Below are positions 22,572 through 29,934 of a stretch of 59,517 nt of DNA, piece after piece. The stretch is from the NCBI GenBank assembly GCA_025356695.1, contig JANXSE010000095.1:1-59517 (forward strand), in the 5' to 3' direction. The stretch is from Betaproteobacteria bacterium (lineage in GTDB: Bacteria; Pseudomonadota; Gammaproteobacteria; Burkholderiales; SG8-41). The notes beneath the pieces are model-generated. The model was not told the origin of the DNA. It did not search any database and was given only the letters and a program-made list of their open reading frames with translations. Position numbers and translations under genes: made by a program. Each line of letters starts with the position of its first letter. The stretch's first letter is position 1.

Positions 22572-22720
22572 TCCGTCACCTCCGGTGCGAATTTCCACTT
22601 GATGCAGCCAAAATTGTAGAGCAAGCAAACTTTGTGGCAAGGCTCTCCGCCATCCAGATTGCAACGCTGCACCCACCCGAACCACGCGGCGAGTTTGATG
22701 AATAGAGGGTGGCGGGTCAT
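22568..22720 (-). CDS. Small Cys4 protein (50 aa)
   Basis: Cysteines at residues 20, 28, 32 and 39 (C-x7-C-x3-C-x6-C) suggest a compact zinc-binding fold. Starts in a 4-nt overlap with the upstream gene and ends in a 4-nt overlap with the downstream gene. No family recognised. Confidence 0.5.
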   Translation of the reverse strand: MTRHPLFIKLAAWFGWVQRCNLDGGEPCHKVCLLYNFGCIKWKFAPEVTE

Positions 22721-23022
22721 GAAAACTCTCCAATCCTAACGGCTATTCGTTTAAGTTGCGGCTGCTGTTGGAACAGTTTTCTGAGCCGAGCGTTTCCTTC
22801 TTCGACGCCGCGCAAGTCTCGAATGGTCAGCATCGAACGCTGCATTTCCTGCAAAGACAGTCGGCGGCGAATGTGAAATGCGCTGTCACCGGCTTGTCGC
22901 CATTCGCCAACACTTGCGTCGCCAACGCCGAGAAGCTCGCGCTCGGCCATTGCCTCGGCCTGCGCCATCGAAACCGCTACTACGCTCGCGTGCCACACTG
23001 GCCCGCCGAATCCAAGTTCCAT
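22717..23022 (-). CDS. WHASV-motif phage protein (101 aa)
   Basis: Starts MELGFGGPVWHASVVAVS and contains AERELLGVGDASVGEW and FHIRRRLSLQEM. The WHAS and H-x-RRRL pair is typical of a family of small phage proteins (DUF7694-like, from memory). Function unknown. Confidence 0.65.
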   Translation of the reverse strand: MELGFGGPVWHASVVAVSMAQAEAMAERELLGVGDASVGEWRQAGDSAFHIRRRLSLQEMQRSMLTIRDLRGVEEGNARLRKLFQQQPQLKRIAVRIGEFS

Positions 23023-23154
23023 TCACTCGTATCCGGTGTTCATGGTGAGGACGAGCGTGCCGAGTGAAAGCCTGTGCGCGAAGCGAGGGTGCGCTGTCTC
23101 AACTGCGAAATAGCAGGGGTGGCGCAAGGCTGTGTCTGTGTAGCCTTCGCTCAC
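23023..23154 (-). CDS. Small protein (43 aa, GTG start)
   Basis: GTG overlaps the stop of the MazG-like gene (GTGA) and has GGGAGG upstream; TGA is directly followed by the next ATG. Sequence VSEGYTDTALRHPCYFAVET... No family recognised; support comes from coupling and the ribosome site. Confidence 0.5.
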   Translation of the reverse strand: MSEGYTDTALRHPCYFAVETAHPRFAHRLSLGTLVLTMNTGYE

Positions 23155-24272
23155 GCCGACCTCCCGCCTGAGAGCGCGGCTGCGGCAGTTTCACACCACG
23201 CGCATAGTCCGTCATCGCAGGTGTTGTAATCGCAGCTTTCCTTGTCGGCATGGCTGTGCATCACCTCGCGCACCAATCCAGCAAGAACACCAAATCTACC
23301 CACCAACTCCGCGTGCTGCGGGGCGATGGCGGGAGGGGCAGACCATTCTTCGCCAGCGTAATGGGGTTTGACCATCATTTCGTCGCATTTACTGCGGGCG
23401 TTTTGCAGCACAGTCGGCCACGGAATTCCTGCGTATTCAGTAATCGACATCAGCACCATTAATACATCGCCGGCCTCCTTTGCGGGGTCGCCGTGCTTGC
23501 CGCGTATGGCTTCGATTAGTTCAGATGACTCCAGATGAAGGTAAGCGCCGCGATGCGTCCAGTGCATCGACCAGCCACGGTTTTTACACATAGCAACAAC
23601 ATCCGCCGGCAGAGTTTCCAGCCGCCCCTCACCGCTCGTTGCGCTCTCTGCCGGCGCGGGAGGGTGAAGATTTGCGGCGCGTATCGCGTTTACAATCAGC
23701 ATGACGTGCGAGCCATTAAGCCCGCAGTAGCCAACGTAATATTCTGGCGCGTTTACATCCCACGTTTTGCAGGTGTTCCAAATCGCGTTAAACAACGGGT
23801 CTGCCAAATCGGAACCAGTAGGACTCGGCATTTTCTCGTTCAGGCCACCATGCGGGCCGACAGTCCTTGTTTCGCGTTCGTCAGTCGTGCAATTCTCTGG
23901 TGACGCCACCGCCTGCGCAGGAGGGCGGGTAGTAACCATCTTTCCAAGTTTCGGGTCATAAACCATCGGAGGGATGTAAGGCCCATCTATTCCGGGTCGA
24001 TATTGACCTATAACCGCCTGCGCATCGCCGCTGGTGGCTGCTGGCTGGTAGTGTTTCGAGCATTTGCATCCATATTTGCATAGCGCAGCATCGCCGCTGT
24101 TGGCGCGAAGTCTCTGCTTGTAAATGTTGATCGCCTTTTCAAATACATCGGCTGTGGCCGACATATTCGGCAGCGTTTCGCGGATTGCGCAAACCTCGCT
24201 GTCAGCATGGTCGAGGTCAAATTGCTCTTGCTCATCAGGTGTAAGCGTAACTTCGTCGTCTCTCGTCAACAT
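23151..24272 (-). CDS. Composite protein with MazG-like pyrophosphohydrolase domain (373 aa)
   Basis: Excellent ribosome site (AGGAGG). Residues ~228-300 carry the MazG/dUTPase-like signature: HLESSELIEAI (Glu248, Glu251) and KEAGDVLMVLM (Glu266, Asp269), the metal-binding ExxE...ExxD set. This suggests hydrolysis of nucleoside triphosphates or of an alarmone. The N-terminal part has a Cys cluster (CKYGCKCSKH, ~65-74) and low-complexity linkers; the C terminus has another (CDYNTCDDGLCAWC). Such composite proteins are common in phage early regions. Confidence 0.7.
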   Translation of the reverse strand: MLTRDDEVTLTPDEQEQFDLDHADSEVCAIRETLPNMSATADVFEKAINIYKQRLRANSGDAALCKYGCKCSKHYQPAATSGDAQAVIGQYRPGIDGPYIPPMVYDPKLGKMVTTRPPAQAVASPENCTTDERETRTVGPHGGLNEKMPSPTGSDLADPLFNAIWNTCKTWDVNAPEYYVGYCGLNGSHVMLIVNAIRAANLHPPAPAESATSGEGRLETLPADVVAMCKNRGWSMHWTHRGAYLHLESSELIEAIRGKHGDPAKEAGDVLMVLMSITEYAGIPWPTVLQNARSKCDEMMVKPHYAGEEWSAPPAIAPQHAELVGRFGVLAGLVREVMHSHADKESCDYNTCDDGLCAWCETAAAALSGGRSA

Positions 24273-24298
24273 TTCCCGCCTCCTAGCTCAAAAGGGTG

Positions 24299-24631
24299 TT
24301 ATTGGAGCTTGTTTTTCTCGGTAAACGCGACGACGTCGCGCAAGATATGCGGGTCGCGAGCGTCGACGATCTCATGGTATCCGGCGACGATCAACGCCAT
24401 GTAACAACGTCGCATCAGCAGGATTCCCGAGTTCGTGATCTCGCGATCGCGCACCGCCGGCTCGCCGACCTGACGAAAGTTCTCGACCGCGAGATTGAAC
24501 ATGACGTGGCCGCCGAGCCTGTGCGCCCATCCGATCAGGCGGCGGCACCATGCCGATCGCGTGAACCAGCGCTGCTTGAACAACTGCAGGCGTTCGTGCC
24601 GGCGATCATAGTAAGCCTGATTCGAGCGCAT
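24299..24631 (-). CDS. Hypothetical protein (110 aa)
   Basis: Helical, Arg-rich (start MRSNQAYYDRRHERLQLFKQ). AGGGAACGCTG precedes the ATG, whose A is shared with the stop of the upstream gene. No family recognised. Confidence 0.6.
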   Translation of the reverse strand: MRSNQAYYDRRHERLQLFKQRWFTRSAWCRRLIGWAHRLGGHVMFNLAVENFRQVGEPAVRDREITNSGILLMRRCYMALIVAGYHEIVDARDPHILRDVVAFTEKNKLQ

Positions 24632-24843
24632 CAGCGTTCCCTGCCGGCGTCGTAGTCGGCCTTAGTCGCCAACTCAACCTTGTTCTTGCCGGGCGTCTTG
24701 GCAAGGATGGCGGCGACGCTGTCCGACTGGCTCTGGAAAAACAGTTTCGCGTCCCACGTCCGATGGTCGGCCACGTAGCTTTTGCCGCTGGCGTCGGTGT
24801 GGCGCAGGTAAATCGTTGTTATGGTCATGCGGTCATTTGACAT
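24631..24843 (-). CDS. Hypothetical protein (70 aa)
   Basis: ATG at 24843 follows AGGAGAATCGA (an in-frame Met five codons on is an alternative). Short protein: MSNDRMTITTIYLRHTDASG, then a K-rich C terminus. No family recognised. Confidence 0.55.
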   Translation of the reverse strand: MSNDRMTITTIYLRHTDASGKSYVADHRTWDAKLFFQSQSDSVAAILAKTPGKNKVELATKADYDAGRER

Positions 24844-25222
24844 TCGATTCTCCTGTAAGCGCACGCTCAAGCCGCCTGATGATCGCGTGCTCGGCCGTTT
24901 CCTTTTGCCAGTCCGCAACGTCATGTTCGGTGAACAGGCGCTTCAGATCGCACAGCAGGATATGGCAGACCTCGTGCAGCGCCAGTTTGTCGAGCCATGC
25001 GCGTTCCAGCTTGTATTCGAACCGGACGTTCAGTTTGATGTGTGCGCCGTGCGTGTTGTGCCACATTTCGCAGCGTGCCATGTCGGTGCCGGTATCATCC
25101 TTGTAGACCTCGACGCTCCAGTCGCCCAAGCTGAGCCGTTCGAGCCAGTGCAACACACGCGACTCGAAATAGGCGACGTCGATCGGCATCGTTTTGTATC
25201 CATCATTTTCACGTATTTTCAC
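24833..25222 (-). CDS. Zincin-like metallopeptidase-fold protein (129 aa)
   Basis: HEVCH at residues 83-87 in LDKLALHEVCHILLCDL is a classic HExxH zinc-binding helix; an acidic residue follows near EHDVADWQKETAEHAI (~97-112). A single compact domain of this size occurs in many phages. GTG at 25222 overlaps the upstream stop (GTGA). Whether it is an active protease is unknown. Confidence 0.65.
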   Translation of the reverse strand: MKIRENDGYKTMPIDVAYFESRVLHWLERLSLGDWSVEVYKDDTGTDMARCEMWHNTHGAHIKLNVRFEYKLERAWLDKLALHEVCHILLCDLKRLFTEHDVADWQKETAEHAIIRRLERALTGESNVK

Positions 25223-25455
25223 GTCATCACCGCCGTCAACTGGCTCAAACACCGCAGGCGCGCCGCCTCGATCTTCGCCTCGTCCGAATACGGATGCTGC
25301 ACGATGACGCAGCGCTCGGGCTCCCGGACGATGCACACGTCGCGATCGGCGCCGCAAATGCGCTCGGGCTGCGTCGTGATCTCGTAGGCGATGAACGGCC
25401 GCGGCAGCGGAACCTGCGTGACGAAGATGGCGGCGATCAGGTAGATGGTTTTCAC
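25219..25455 (-). CDS. Probable exported small protein (78 aa, GTG start)
   Basis: Hydrophobic N terminus (MKTIYLIAAIFVTQVPLP) looks like a signal peptide or anchor. Cysteines in RICGADRDVCIV and ERCVIV could form disulfides outside the cytoplasm. GTG overlaps the previous stop (GTGA). No family recognised. Confidence 0.55.
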   Translation of the reverse strand: MKTIYLIAAIFVTQVPLPRPFIAYEITTQPERICGADRDVCIVREPERCVIVQHPYSDEAKIEAARLRCLSQLTAVMT

Positions 25456-25913
25456 GGCTTCACCATGTCGGGGGAAAAATTTCTGGCCGCGATGAACTCG
25501 ATTTCATCTTTAGCCTTGGAAATCGCGACATTGATAGCTTTTTTCTGGTTTTCGCCATCATCACGCAGCTTGATATATTTCTTCATCGCCGCACGATTCT
25601 TCGGCGTATCAGGATATATCGATGATTGCTGCGCATCCCGCGCATCTTTTGTGTCGGTGACGAACATCATAGAGCCGCGGGAAATGCGATCGTTGTTTCC
25701 GGCTTTGCGGCAGTCAATAACATTGAGCGAGACGATTTCTCCATCCAGCGATTCTTCGATCGCCCTGAATGTGACGAATTTATTCGTCAGCGCAGCGTCT
25801 ATTTTTTTCTTCACACTAGTCAACGACGGCGCGCTTATCGAGACCGTGCCGACTTTGGCAGCAAAGTCCGCGTCATCCATCGTTATTTTTACGTTTTTGT
25901 GCATCCATTCCAT
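25452..25913 (-). CDS. Hypothetical protein (153 aa)
   Basis: ATG at 25913 follows AGGAGAACAAC; the open frame continues upstream into the noncoding region but lacks a better site. Charged alpha/beta protein with a basic C-terminal half (KKYIKLRDDGENQKKA). No family recognised. First gene after the 25914-26130 intergenic region. Confidence 0.6.
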   Translation of the reverse strand: MEWMHKNVKITMDDADFAAKVGTVSISAPSLTSVKKKIDAALTNKFVTFRAIEESLDGEIVSLNVIDCRKAGNNDRISRGSMMFVTDTKDARDAQQSSIYPDTPKNRAAMKKYIKLRDDGENQKKAINVAISKAKDEIEFIAARNFSPDMVKP

Positions 25914-26130
25914 GTTGTTCTCCTGAAACCCGTATTGTGTTGGAGAGCGTCCGCGATACTGCTGCAGGCTGATCGCGTTCGACACTGCGCGTGAATCCCC
26001 GCTTTGGCGCTTGCATGCCGCGAAGATTCGGACGCCACTCTCTCGATTTTCCGGCTCGATCGCATGCACGCTTTTGGCGTCACGCTCACCTACCGAATAT
26101 GTCTAACGCTCCCCAACACAATACGGGCTT
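25914..26130. other. Intergenic region with long inverted repeat
   Basis: No convincing gene. A 22-nt inverted repeat (25929-25950 against 26106-26127, 21 of 22 paired) encloses 155 nt that itself contains short self-complementary stretches. It may be a structured leader RNA or paired operators for the gene at 25913; no clear promoter is visible. Confidence 0.55.
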
Positions 26131-26158
26131 AAAAAATGGGGCGGCGGCTGGCCGCCCC
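26131..26158 (-). terminator. Rho-independent terminator
   Basis: Read on the minus strand: an 8-bp perfect GC stem (GGGGCGGC / GCCGCCCC, 5-nt loop), one A, then six T. It lies just after the DUF932 gene stop and ends the transcript from the 28916 promoter. Confidence 0.85.
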
Positions 26159-26165
26159 GGTTGAA

Positions 26166-27265
26166 TTACGCTGCGATCGCGATGCGCTTCCAGTCGTTTG
26201 CTGCCAGATCGAGCACACGGCCGCCGAACGTCTCGAACTCGGTCGCCCGGTCATACGACTCCAAATCCTCGGCCGTGCGCGTGACGGCATTCATGAGTCC
26301 GTAGCGCGACAGATCAGCACCTTCGATCAGATGCCGCATGATCGCGTCGCCCTCGGTGTCGTTCATGCTGAACTGTTTTTTCAGTTCCTTGACCGCCTCG
26401 ACGGGACTGCCCTGAATGACCTGCTCGGTCGACGCCTGCATGTCCGCCAGCGCTTTGCCGAACGCGTCAGCGTCCATCGCCGCCTTGACGACGTCGCGCA
26501 CCTTCAGCATGACGGCGTGGTCATCGGCCATAAGCGTTTCGTCGCTCAAGAATTGCACGATGTTATCGTCGCCCTGCCGGCCACCCAAGTGAGCGCGGCG
26601 CATGGCATCGCGGTCGCGCACCATGCCGTTCGTGCACACGAGGAAATGGAAGAACGGCTTGATCGACACGGCACCCATGCCGATTTCGCTGTTCGAGATC
26701 ATGACGCCGGCCTCGACAAAATCGCCGACGCGCTTCGACTTGATCTCGCCGCGCACGGAATGCGTGACCGCCTTGATGTAGAGGCGGCTTTCCGTGATCT
26801 CGGTCGACATTACTTCGATGCCGTTCGTATTGAGCAAGATCGGCAACACGACGCGTGCGATATCGTTGTTCTCAATGCGCTGGTAGCGATCGGACAGAAA
26901 AGCCCGCACGTCATTGTCGAGCAGGCGCACCATGCGACGCTGCGGTTGAGACTTGAACCACGTGTTCACGTTCTCGGCCAGCAGCTCGGGCTGCTCGGTC
27001 AACATGCGATCGTAGTAGCGCTGCGGGATGCCGACGCGCTCGGGATCTGGTTGTGCGCGAGCGGGCGCAAATTGTGCGTGTGGGTGTGGCCGTTGAATAC
27101 AGCCAGCTTGATCTTGCGCCCGGTTGACGTGTCTTTCGTGTCGCCGGTTTCCACGTCAGACACGACCAGCGCCAGCGACCGGGTATCGGCTATCAAGTCT
27201 TTCTTGTTCATGGACTGACGTTCGATTTCCTGCGCGAGTTGCGTGAGGCTTTTTCCGGTTTTCAT
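26166..27265 (-). pseudogene. DUF932-type phage protein interrupted by a -1 frameshift
   Basis: Two frames encode consecutive parts of one DUF932-like protein. The N-terminal frame begins MKTGKSLTQLAQEIERQ and runs to LRPLAHNQI. The matching continuation (ERVGIPQRYYDRM, then LTEQPELLAENVNTWF and DRYQRIENNDIA) is in the other frame. The break is near 27042-27047; inserting one base restores a 366-aa protein (the span is 1100 nt, one short of a multiple of 3). A lost base by sequencing error, a real mutation or, less likely, programmed slippage could explain it. Function of the family is unknown. Confidence 0.75.
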
Positions 27266-27410
27266 TTGAGTCTCCTTAAACTTTACAAGTTCACTGTTTC
27301 ATCAGTTCGGGCTGTCGCTTCGCCGGCCGGAGCCTGCTGAACGAATCGCCGTTACGTCGGGGTCGGAACATCACCGAGGCAGCGCGCTGCACGCGCTGTC
27401 CCTGTGCCGC
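27266..27410. other. Intergenic gap without recognised features
   Basis: About 145 nt between the DUF932-type gene and the 71-aa gene. A ribosome site (AGGAG) for the DUF932 gene lies at its left edge; nothing else stands out. Confidence 0.5.
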
Positions 27411-27626
27411 TCAAGTAGGCCAGCGTCCGAGCACGGAAAAATTACCAGTGCAGCCGTCGAGCGAGAGAATTTCGACGCTGTCGGGCTTGGCGGAAAAGTA
27501 GGCGGTCGCAATGCTCTTGATCTCGGCCGGCGCTACGATGTGATCGTCGGCACCGATAACCATCGTGCATTTACGCGTGTTGCCATCGTTGTTCACAAAC
27601 TTGATCTGCGCTTTAAAAACTGACAT
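27411..27626 (-). CDS. Small protein (71 aa)
   Basis: ATG at 27626 follows AGGAGCACGTG and overlaps the upstream stop. Sequence starts MSVFKAQIKFVNNDGNTRK and is beta-rich with one pair of cysteines (KCTM, DGCTG). No family recognised. Confidence 0.6.
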   Translation of the reverse strand: MSVFKAQIKFVNNDGNTRKCTMVIGADDHIVAPAEIKSIATAYFSAKPDSVEILSLDGCTGNFSVLGRWPT

Positions 27627-27814
27627 CACGTGCTCCTGCGTTGTTGTTGACGTTGGTCGACTTCGTCGGCCACTCTGCGATTGACCTGCGCGATCAGCGC
27701 GCTCTCCGCCAGCGCGTAGACCTTGACGCCGTTGCGTTCGGCGAGCCACGTTTGCGCTGTTGCGCGCAGCGGGCTGCAACTGATAATCCAGCCGCGGTGA
27801 AAGTGCGGGCTCAT
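27626..27814 (-). CDS. Small protein (62 aa)
   Basis: ATG at 27814 overlaps the upstream stop (ATGA) after GAGAAAAAA. MSPHFHRGWIISCSPLRA, then AERNGVKVYALAESALIAQ and a basic tail. No family recognised. Confidence 0.55.
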   Translation of the reverse strand: MSPHFHRGWIISCSPLRATAQTWLAERNGVKVYALAESALIAQVNRRVADEVDQRQQQRRST

Positions 27815-28005
27815 TTTTTTCTCGTGACGACGTGTTGGTTCTCTGCGAGCCACACGCAAAGATCGAGCGATGATTGGCCGCGTTTGATGACGTCGATCTC
27901 GCCGCGAAAAACCGCGAACGCTTGGGTATAGGTGTAGACAGGCACGATAACTTCGAGCGCCGGGTAGAACGCCTGCAGCATCGCGATCAGGTCGGCGACT
28001 TTCAT
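27811..28005 (-). CDS. Small protein (64 aa)
   Basis: MKVADLIAMLQAFYPALEVIVP is a common motif of short phage proteins (KVxxLIxxLQxxxPDxxV). The stop overlaps the next start and the start overlaps the zincin gene stop. Function unknown. Confidence 0.65.
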   Translation of the reverse strand: MKVADLIAMLQAFYPALEVIVPVYTYTQAFAVFRGEIDVIKRGQSSLDLCVWLAENQHVVTRKK

Positions 28006-28607
28006 TTGATCACCGCAACGAGCTTACCGCGCAACCACCGCGCCTGACCGCGGCGCACCAATTGCAGCGACGCGCCCTGAATCACGCGCCACGACACATT
28101 CAGTTCGACGGCCGCCTCCATCAGCGTGCAGGGCATCAGCGGTGCGAGTCGGCGGTGCCACGGGAAAACCGGCACGGCACCGATGCTGCGCACGTCGACC
28201 TTGATGCCCTGTTCGTAGGCGCTGGCGAGCAGGGTGTCGGCATCCCGGCCAAGGTGGCGCGCCAAGAGCCCGATCAAGATGCCAACGAAGCGCGAGCCGT
28301 GCCCGGGATTGCTCCTGCGATTGAGCGCGTGGGCAAGCTCGTGGAGGGCGACGTATTGATTGCGCACGCGCCGGCCGAACGTCAGGCGATCGTCGCCGTA
28401 GGCCATGCCGCCGCCACGGCCAGCCTGAACGGCCGGTGCGCGCTTGAAGGCGGTCTTACCATACCGGCCGCGCTCGGTGCGCCAGATCGGTTTGAGGAAC
28501 GCTTCGACCTCGTCGAGCGACATGGTCTGCACCCATTGGGTGCCGCCGTGGTTCTGGCTGCGCTCCCATGCGTAAACGCGGCTGCGCTGGCTGTCGCGAG
28601 CCCTCAT
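28002..28607 (-). CDS. Zincin-like protein (201 aa)
   Basis: HELAH at residues 89-93 followed by PGHGSRFVGI (His103) gives an HExxH-x9-H zinc site, as in SprT- and WSS1-like folds. ATG at 28607 overlaps the upstream stop; the longer frame upstream is Arg-rich shadow. The C-terminal ~50 residues contain LMEAAVELNVSWRVIQGASL, probably a helix-turn-helix-like extension. Role unknown; early expression suggests host takeover. Confidence 0.65.
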   Translation of the reverse strand: MRARDSQRSRVYAWERSQNHGGTQWVQTMSLDEVEAFLKPIWRTERGRYGKTAFKRAPAVQAGRGGGMAYGDDRLTFGRRVRNQYVALHELAHALNRRSNPGHGSRFVGILIGLLARHLGRDADTLLASAYEQGIKVDVRSIGAVPVFPWHRRLAPLMPCTLMEAAVELNVSWRVIQGASLQLVRRGQARWLRGKLVAVIK

Positions 28608-28840
28608 TTCGACACCACGCGGAATTGATACTCGACGACGCGAACCTTGTCGCCTCCGCGCTCGTAGAAACCGACCAATTTCAGCGCGCTCTCGGCGTCG
28701 CTCGTGCCGATTGAGTCTACCCAATTACCGGCCGGCGCTTGACGCTGCAAGTAGAACGGGTGGCTGGCGGATTCCCACCCGGCTCGTTGCAGGCGGTCGA
28801 TGGAGCCGTTCTGTGAAACGCTTGTTTCCTGACTCATCAT
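28604..28840 (-). CDS. First gene of the minus-strand early operon (78 aa)
   Basis: ATG at 28840 (followed by a second ATG) has GGAGAAC before it. Protein starts MMSQETSVSQNGSIDRLQ and includes DRLQRAGWESASHPFYLQR. No family recognised. The promoter at 28893-28921 lies ~55 nt upstream. Confidence 0.6.
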   Translation of the reverse strand: MMSQETSVSQNGSIDRLQRAGWESASHPFYLQRQAPAGNWVDSIGTSDAESALKLVGFYERGGDKVRVVEYQFRVVSK

Positions 28841-28869
28841 GTTCTCCAGTGAACTGTTGATGTAGGCAC

Positions 28870-28940
28870 CCAACAATCGGATGCACAACCGCATAGTCTC
28901 ATAACGAATAGTGGATGTCAAGCACTATTTCCAACAATCG
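28870..28940 (-). promoter_or_regulatory. Early minus-strand promoter with operator-like repeats
   Basis: Minus-strand TTGACA (28916-28921), 17-bp spacer, GACTAT (28893-28898, weak -10). An inverted repeat AATAGTG-N9-CACTATT (28907-28929) covers the -35. A 10-bp direct repeat, CCAACAATCG on the plus strand, flanks it at 28870-28879 and 28931-28940. Confidence 0.55.
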
Positions 28941-29524
28941 TATTTCCCTATGGTTTGGAATCTTGGGCCAAGTTTCCTGCGAAAGACGAATGTTGTTATT
29001 GACAGGCAAATCCCGCATCGCTGAATATCAGGGCTCTAGGCAAGACGCTGTTCGGCGCAACGCTGACAGCGGCAGTAAACCGTCCGGGCCTCCTCCCCCG
29101 ATACGGCATTCGCCGGGCAGGCCAATCCATCGGCCGCCCGGCACCATTTTCGAGGAACCGCGCACTGGAGCGCGTAAGGCACACCCTCCAGCGCAGCAGA
29201 TCAGCCTCGGGCGCGGGTAACGCACTGGCGAGGGCACACTGATCGAATGGCCGGATACCAGTCAGCGACAAGTCCGGCGGCGTGGGTGCGAGGGCACAGA
29301 GCGCGTCGGGGCGTGGTCGGAACACCACGAACAGTCTGAGCCTGCCGATCGGCATCCGAAGCCAGATCAGCGCCCATAGCGACGGCGACGCCTTCGGCCA
29401 TGTTTGGGCAAAGCACGGATTTCGTTGATATTCAACGATCTTCGGGGATGCTTTGCCCATGCTCGGGCTCTACCAACGACCATGAGTAAAGAAGCCACTG
29501 ACTGAATTATTAAGCGTTAAGGTG

Positions 29525-29568
29525 TGTAATACAGTAGGTGTTAAACAAGACAGAATTACTGTATTACA
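29525..29568. repeat. 12-bp perfect inverted repeat
   Basis: TGTAATACAGTA and its exact complement are separated by 20 nt in an AT-rich stretch of an otherwise GC-rich genome. Could be a protein-binding dyad. Confidence 0.6.
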
Positions 29569-29590
29569 ATGATTTTAATAATAAAAAATG

Positions 29591-29612
29591 CAATGTTTCA
29601 CGATAAACATTG
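29591..29612 (-). terminator. Weak hairpin followed by T-run on the minus strand
   Basis: CAATGTTT/AAACATTG with a 6-nt loop, then CATTTTTTATT on the minus strand. Resembles an intrinsic terminator, but no minus-strand gene lies upstream, so it may serve another role. Confidence 0.3.
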
Positions 29613-29651
29613 GATGAAGTTCATTCAACCAACAATCAGCGTTCGTCCTAC

Positions 29652-29681
29652 TTGACAACCTGATCTCCAACAAAGGACAAT
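29652..29681 (+). promoter_or_regulatory. Sigma70-like promoter of a putative small RNA
   Basis: TTGACA (29652-29657), 18-bp spacer, GACAAT (29676-29681). It points into the 29688-29856 interval, which ends in an intrinsic terminator and has no good ORF. Confidence 0.5.
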
Positions 29682-29687
29682 CGCGCC

Positions 29688-29856
29688 CATTGGTGTTCCG
29701 TGCTGGAACTCCCTCGATCAGCCGGGCGAGTGTGTCGCGAACTGGAAACGGTTCAAGGCCGAAGGGCTCACCCGCTTGATCTGCACAGCAACCGGCACAG
29801 AGCGTTGAACGCCATGAAATGCCCCCTCCTCCAGTGGTCGGGGCATTTCTTTTTGC
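29688..29856 (+). ncRNA. Candidate small RNA (~170 nt)
   Basis: Bounded by the promoter at 29652-29681 and the terminator at 29817-29856. No reading frame with a ribosome site lies inside. It sits directly before the late promoter. Existence is inferred only from these borders. Confidence 0.35.
29817..29856 (+). terminator. Rho-independent terminator
   Basis: AAATGCCCC pairs with GGGGCATTT (9 bp, 14-nt loop) and is followed by CTTTTTG. It isolates the late promoter from upstream transcription. Confidence 0.8.
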
Positions 29857-29864
29857 ACAATTCA

Positions 29865-29894
29865 TTGACGCCGACAGACGAACACCTACATAAT
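29865..29894 (+). promoter_or_regulatory. Probable late promoter
   Basis: TTGACG (29865-29870), 18-bp spacer, CATAAT (29889-29894), 40 nt before the first structural gene. Good match to sigma70; placement right after a terminator supports it. Confidence 0.6.
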
Positions 29895-29934
29895 CTGCCG
29901 CATTCGAGGGCGCCAGCCCCTACAGATTGCGATC

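Larger units (their letters stand above)
28941..29645. other. ~0.7 kb region without a convincing gene, rich in inverted repeats
   Basis: Open frames here look like shadows (Pro/Arg/Ala-rich). Structured elements seen: a 10-bp stem GGGCAAAGCA/TGCTTTGCCC (29406-29458) with CGTTGA-TAT-TCAACG nested inside; a 12-bp inverted repeat TGTAATACAGTA/TACTGTATTACA (29525-29568); and CAATGTTT/AAACATTG (29591-29612). Bases 29500-29640 are AT-rich. Candidate origin, packaging or regulatory region. Confidence 0.5.

Noticed and set aside
26136..27218. 360-codon plus-strand ORF opposite the DUF932-type gene
   Set aside because: Shadow composition and it overlaps the terminator hairpin; the minus frames carry the family motifs.
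26999..27265. Separate 88-aa gene ending at 26999
   Set aside because: Its C-terminal 14 residues are out-of-frame sequence; it is the front part of the DUF932-type gene.
28996..29460. 154-codon minus-strand ORF in the gene-free island
   Set aside because: Pro/Arg/Ala-rich, weak start context, and it ignores the inverted repeats; kept as noncoding.
29730..29800. tRNA-like GGTTCAA in the candidate sRNA
   Set aside because: No matching acceptor or anticodon stem could be paired.
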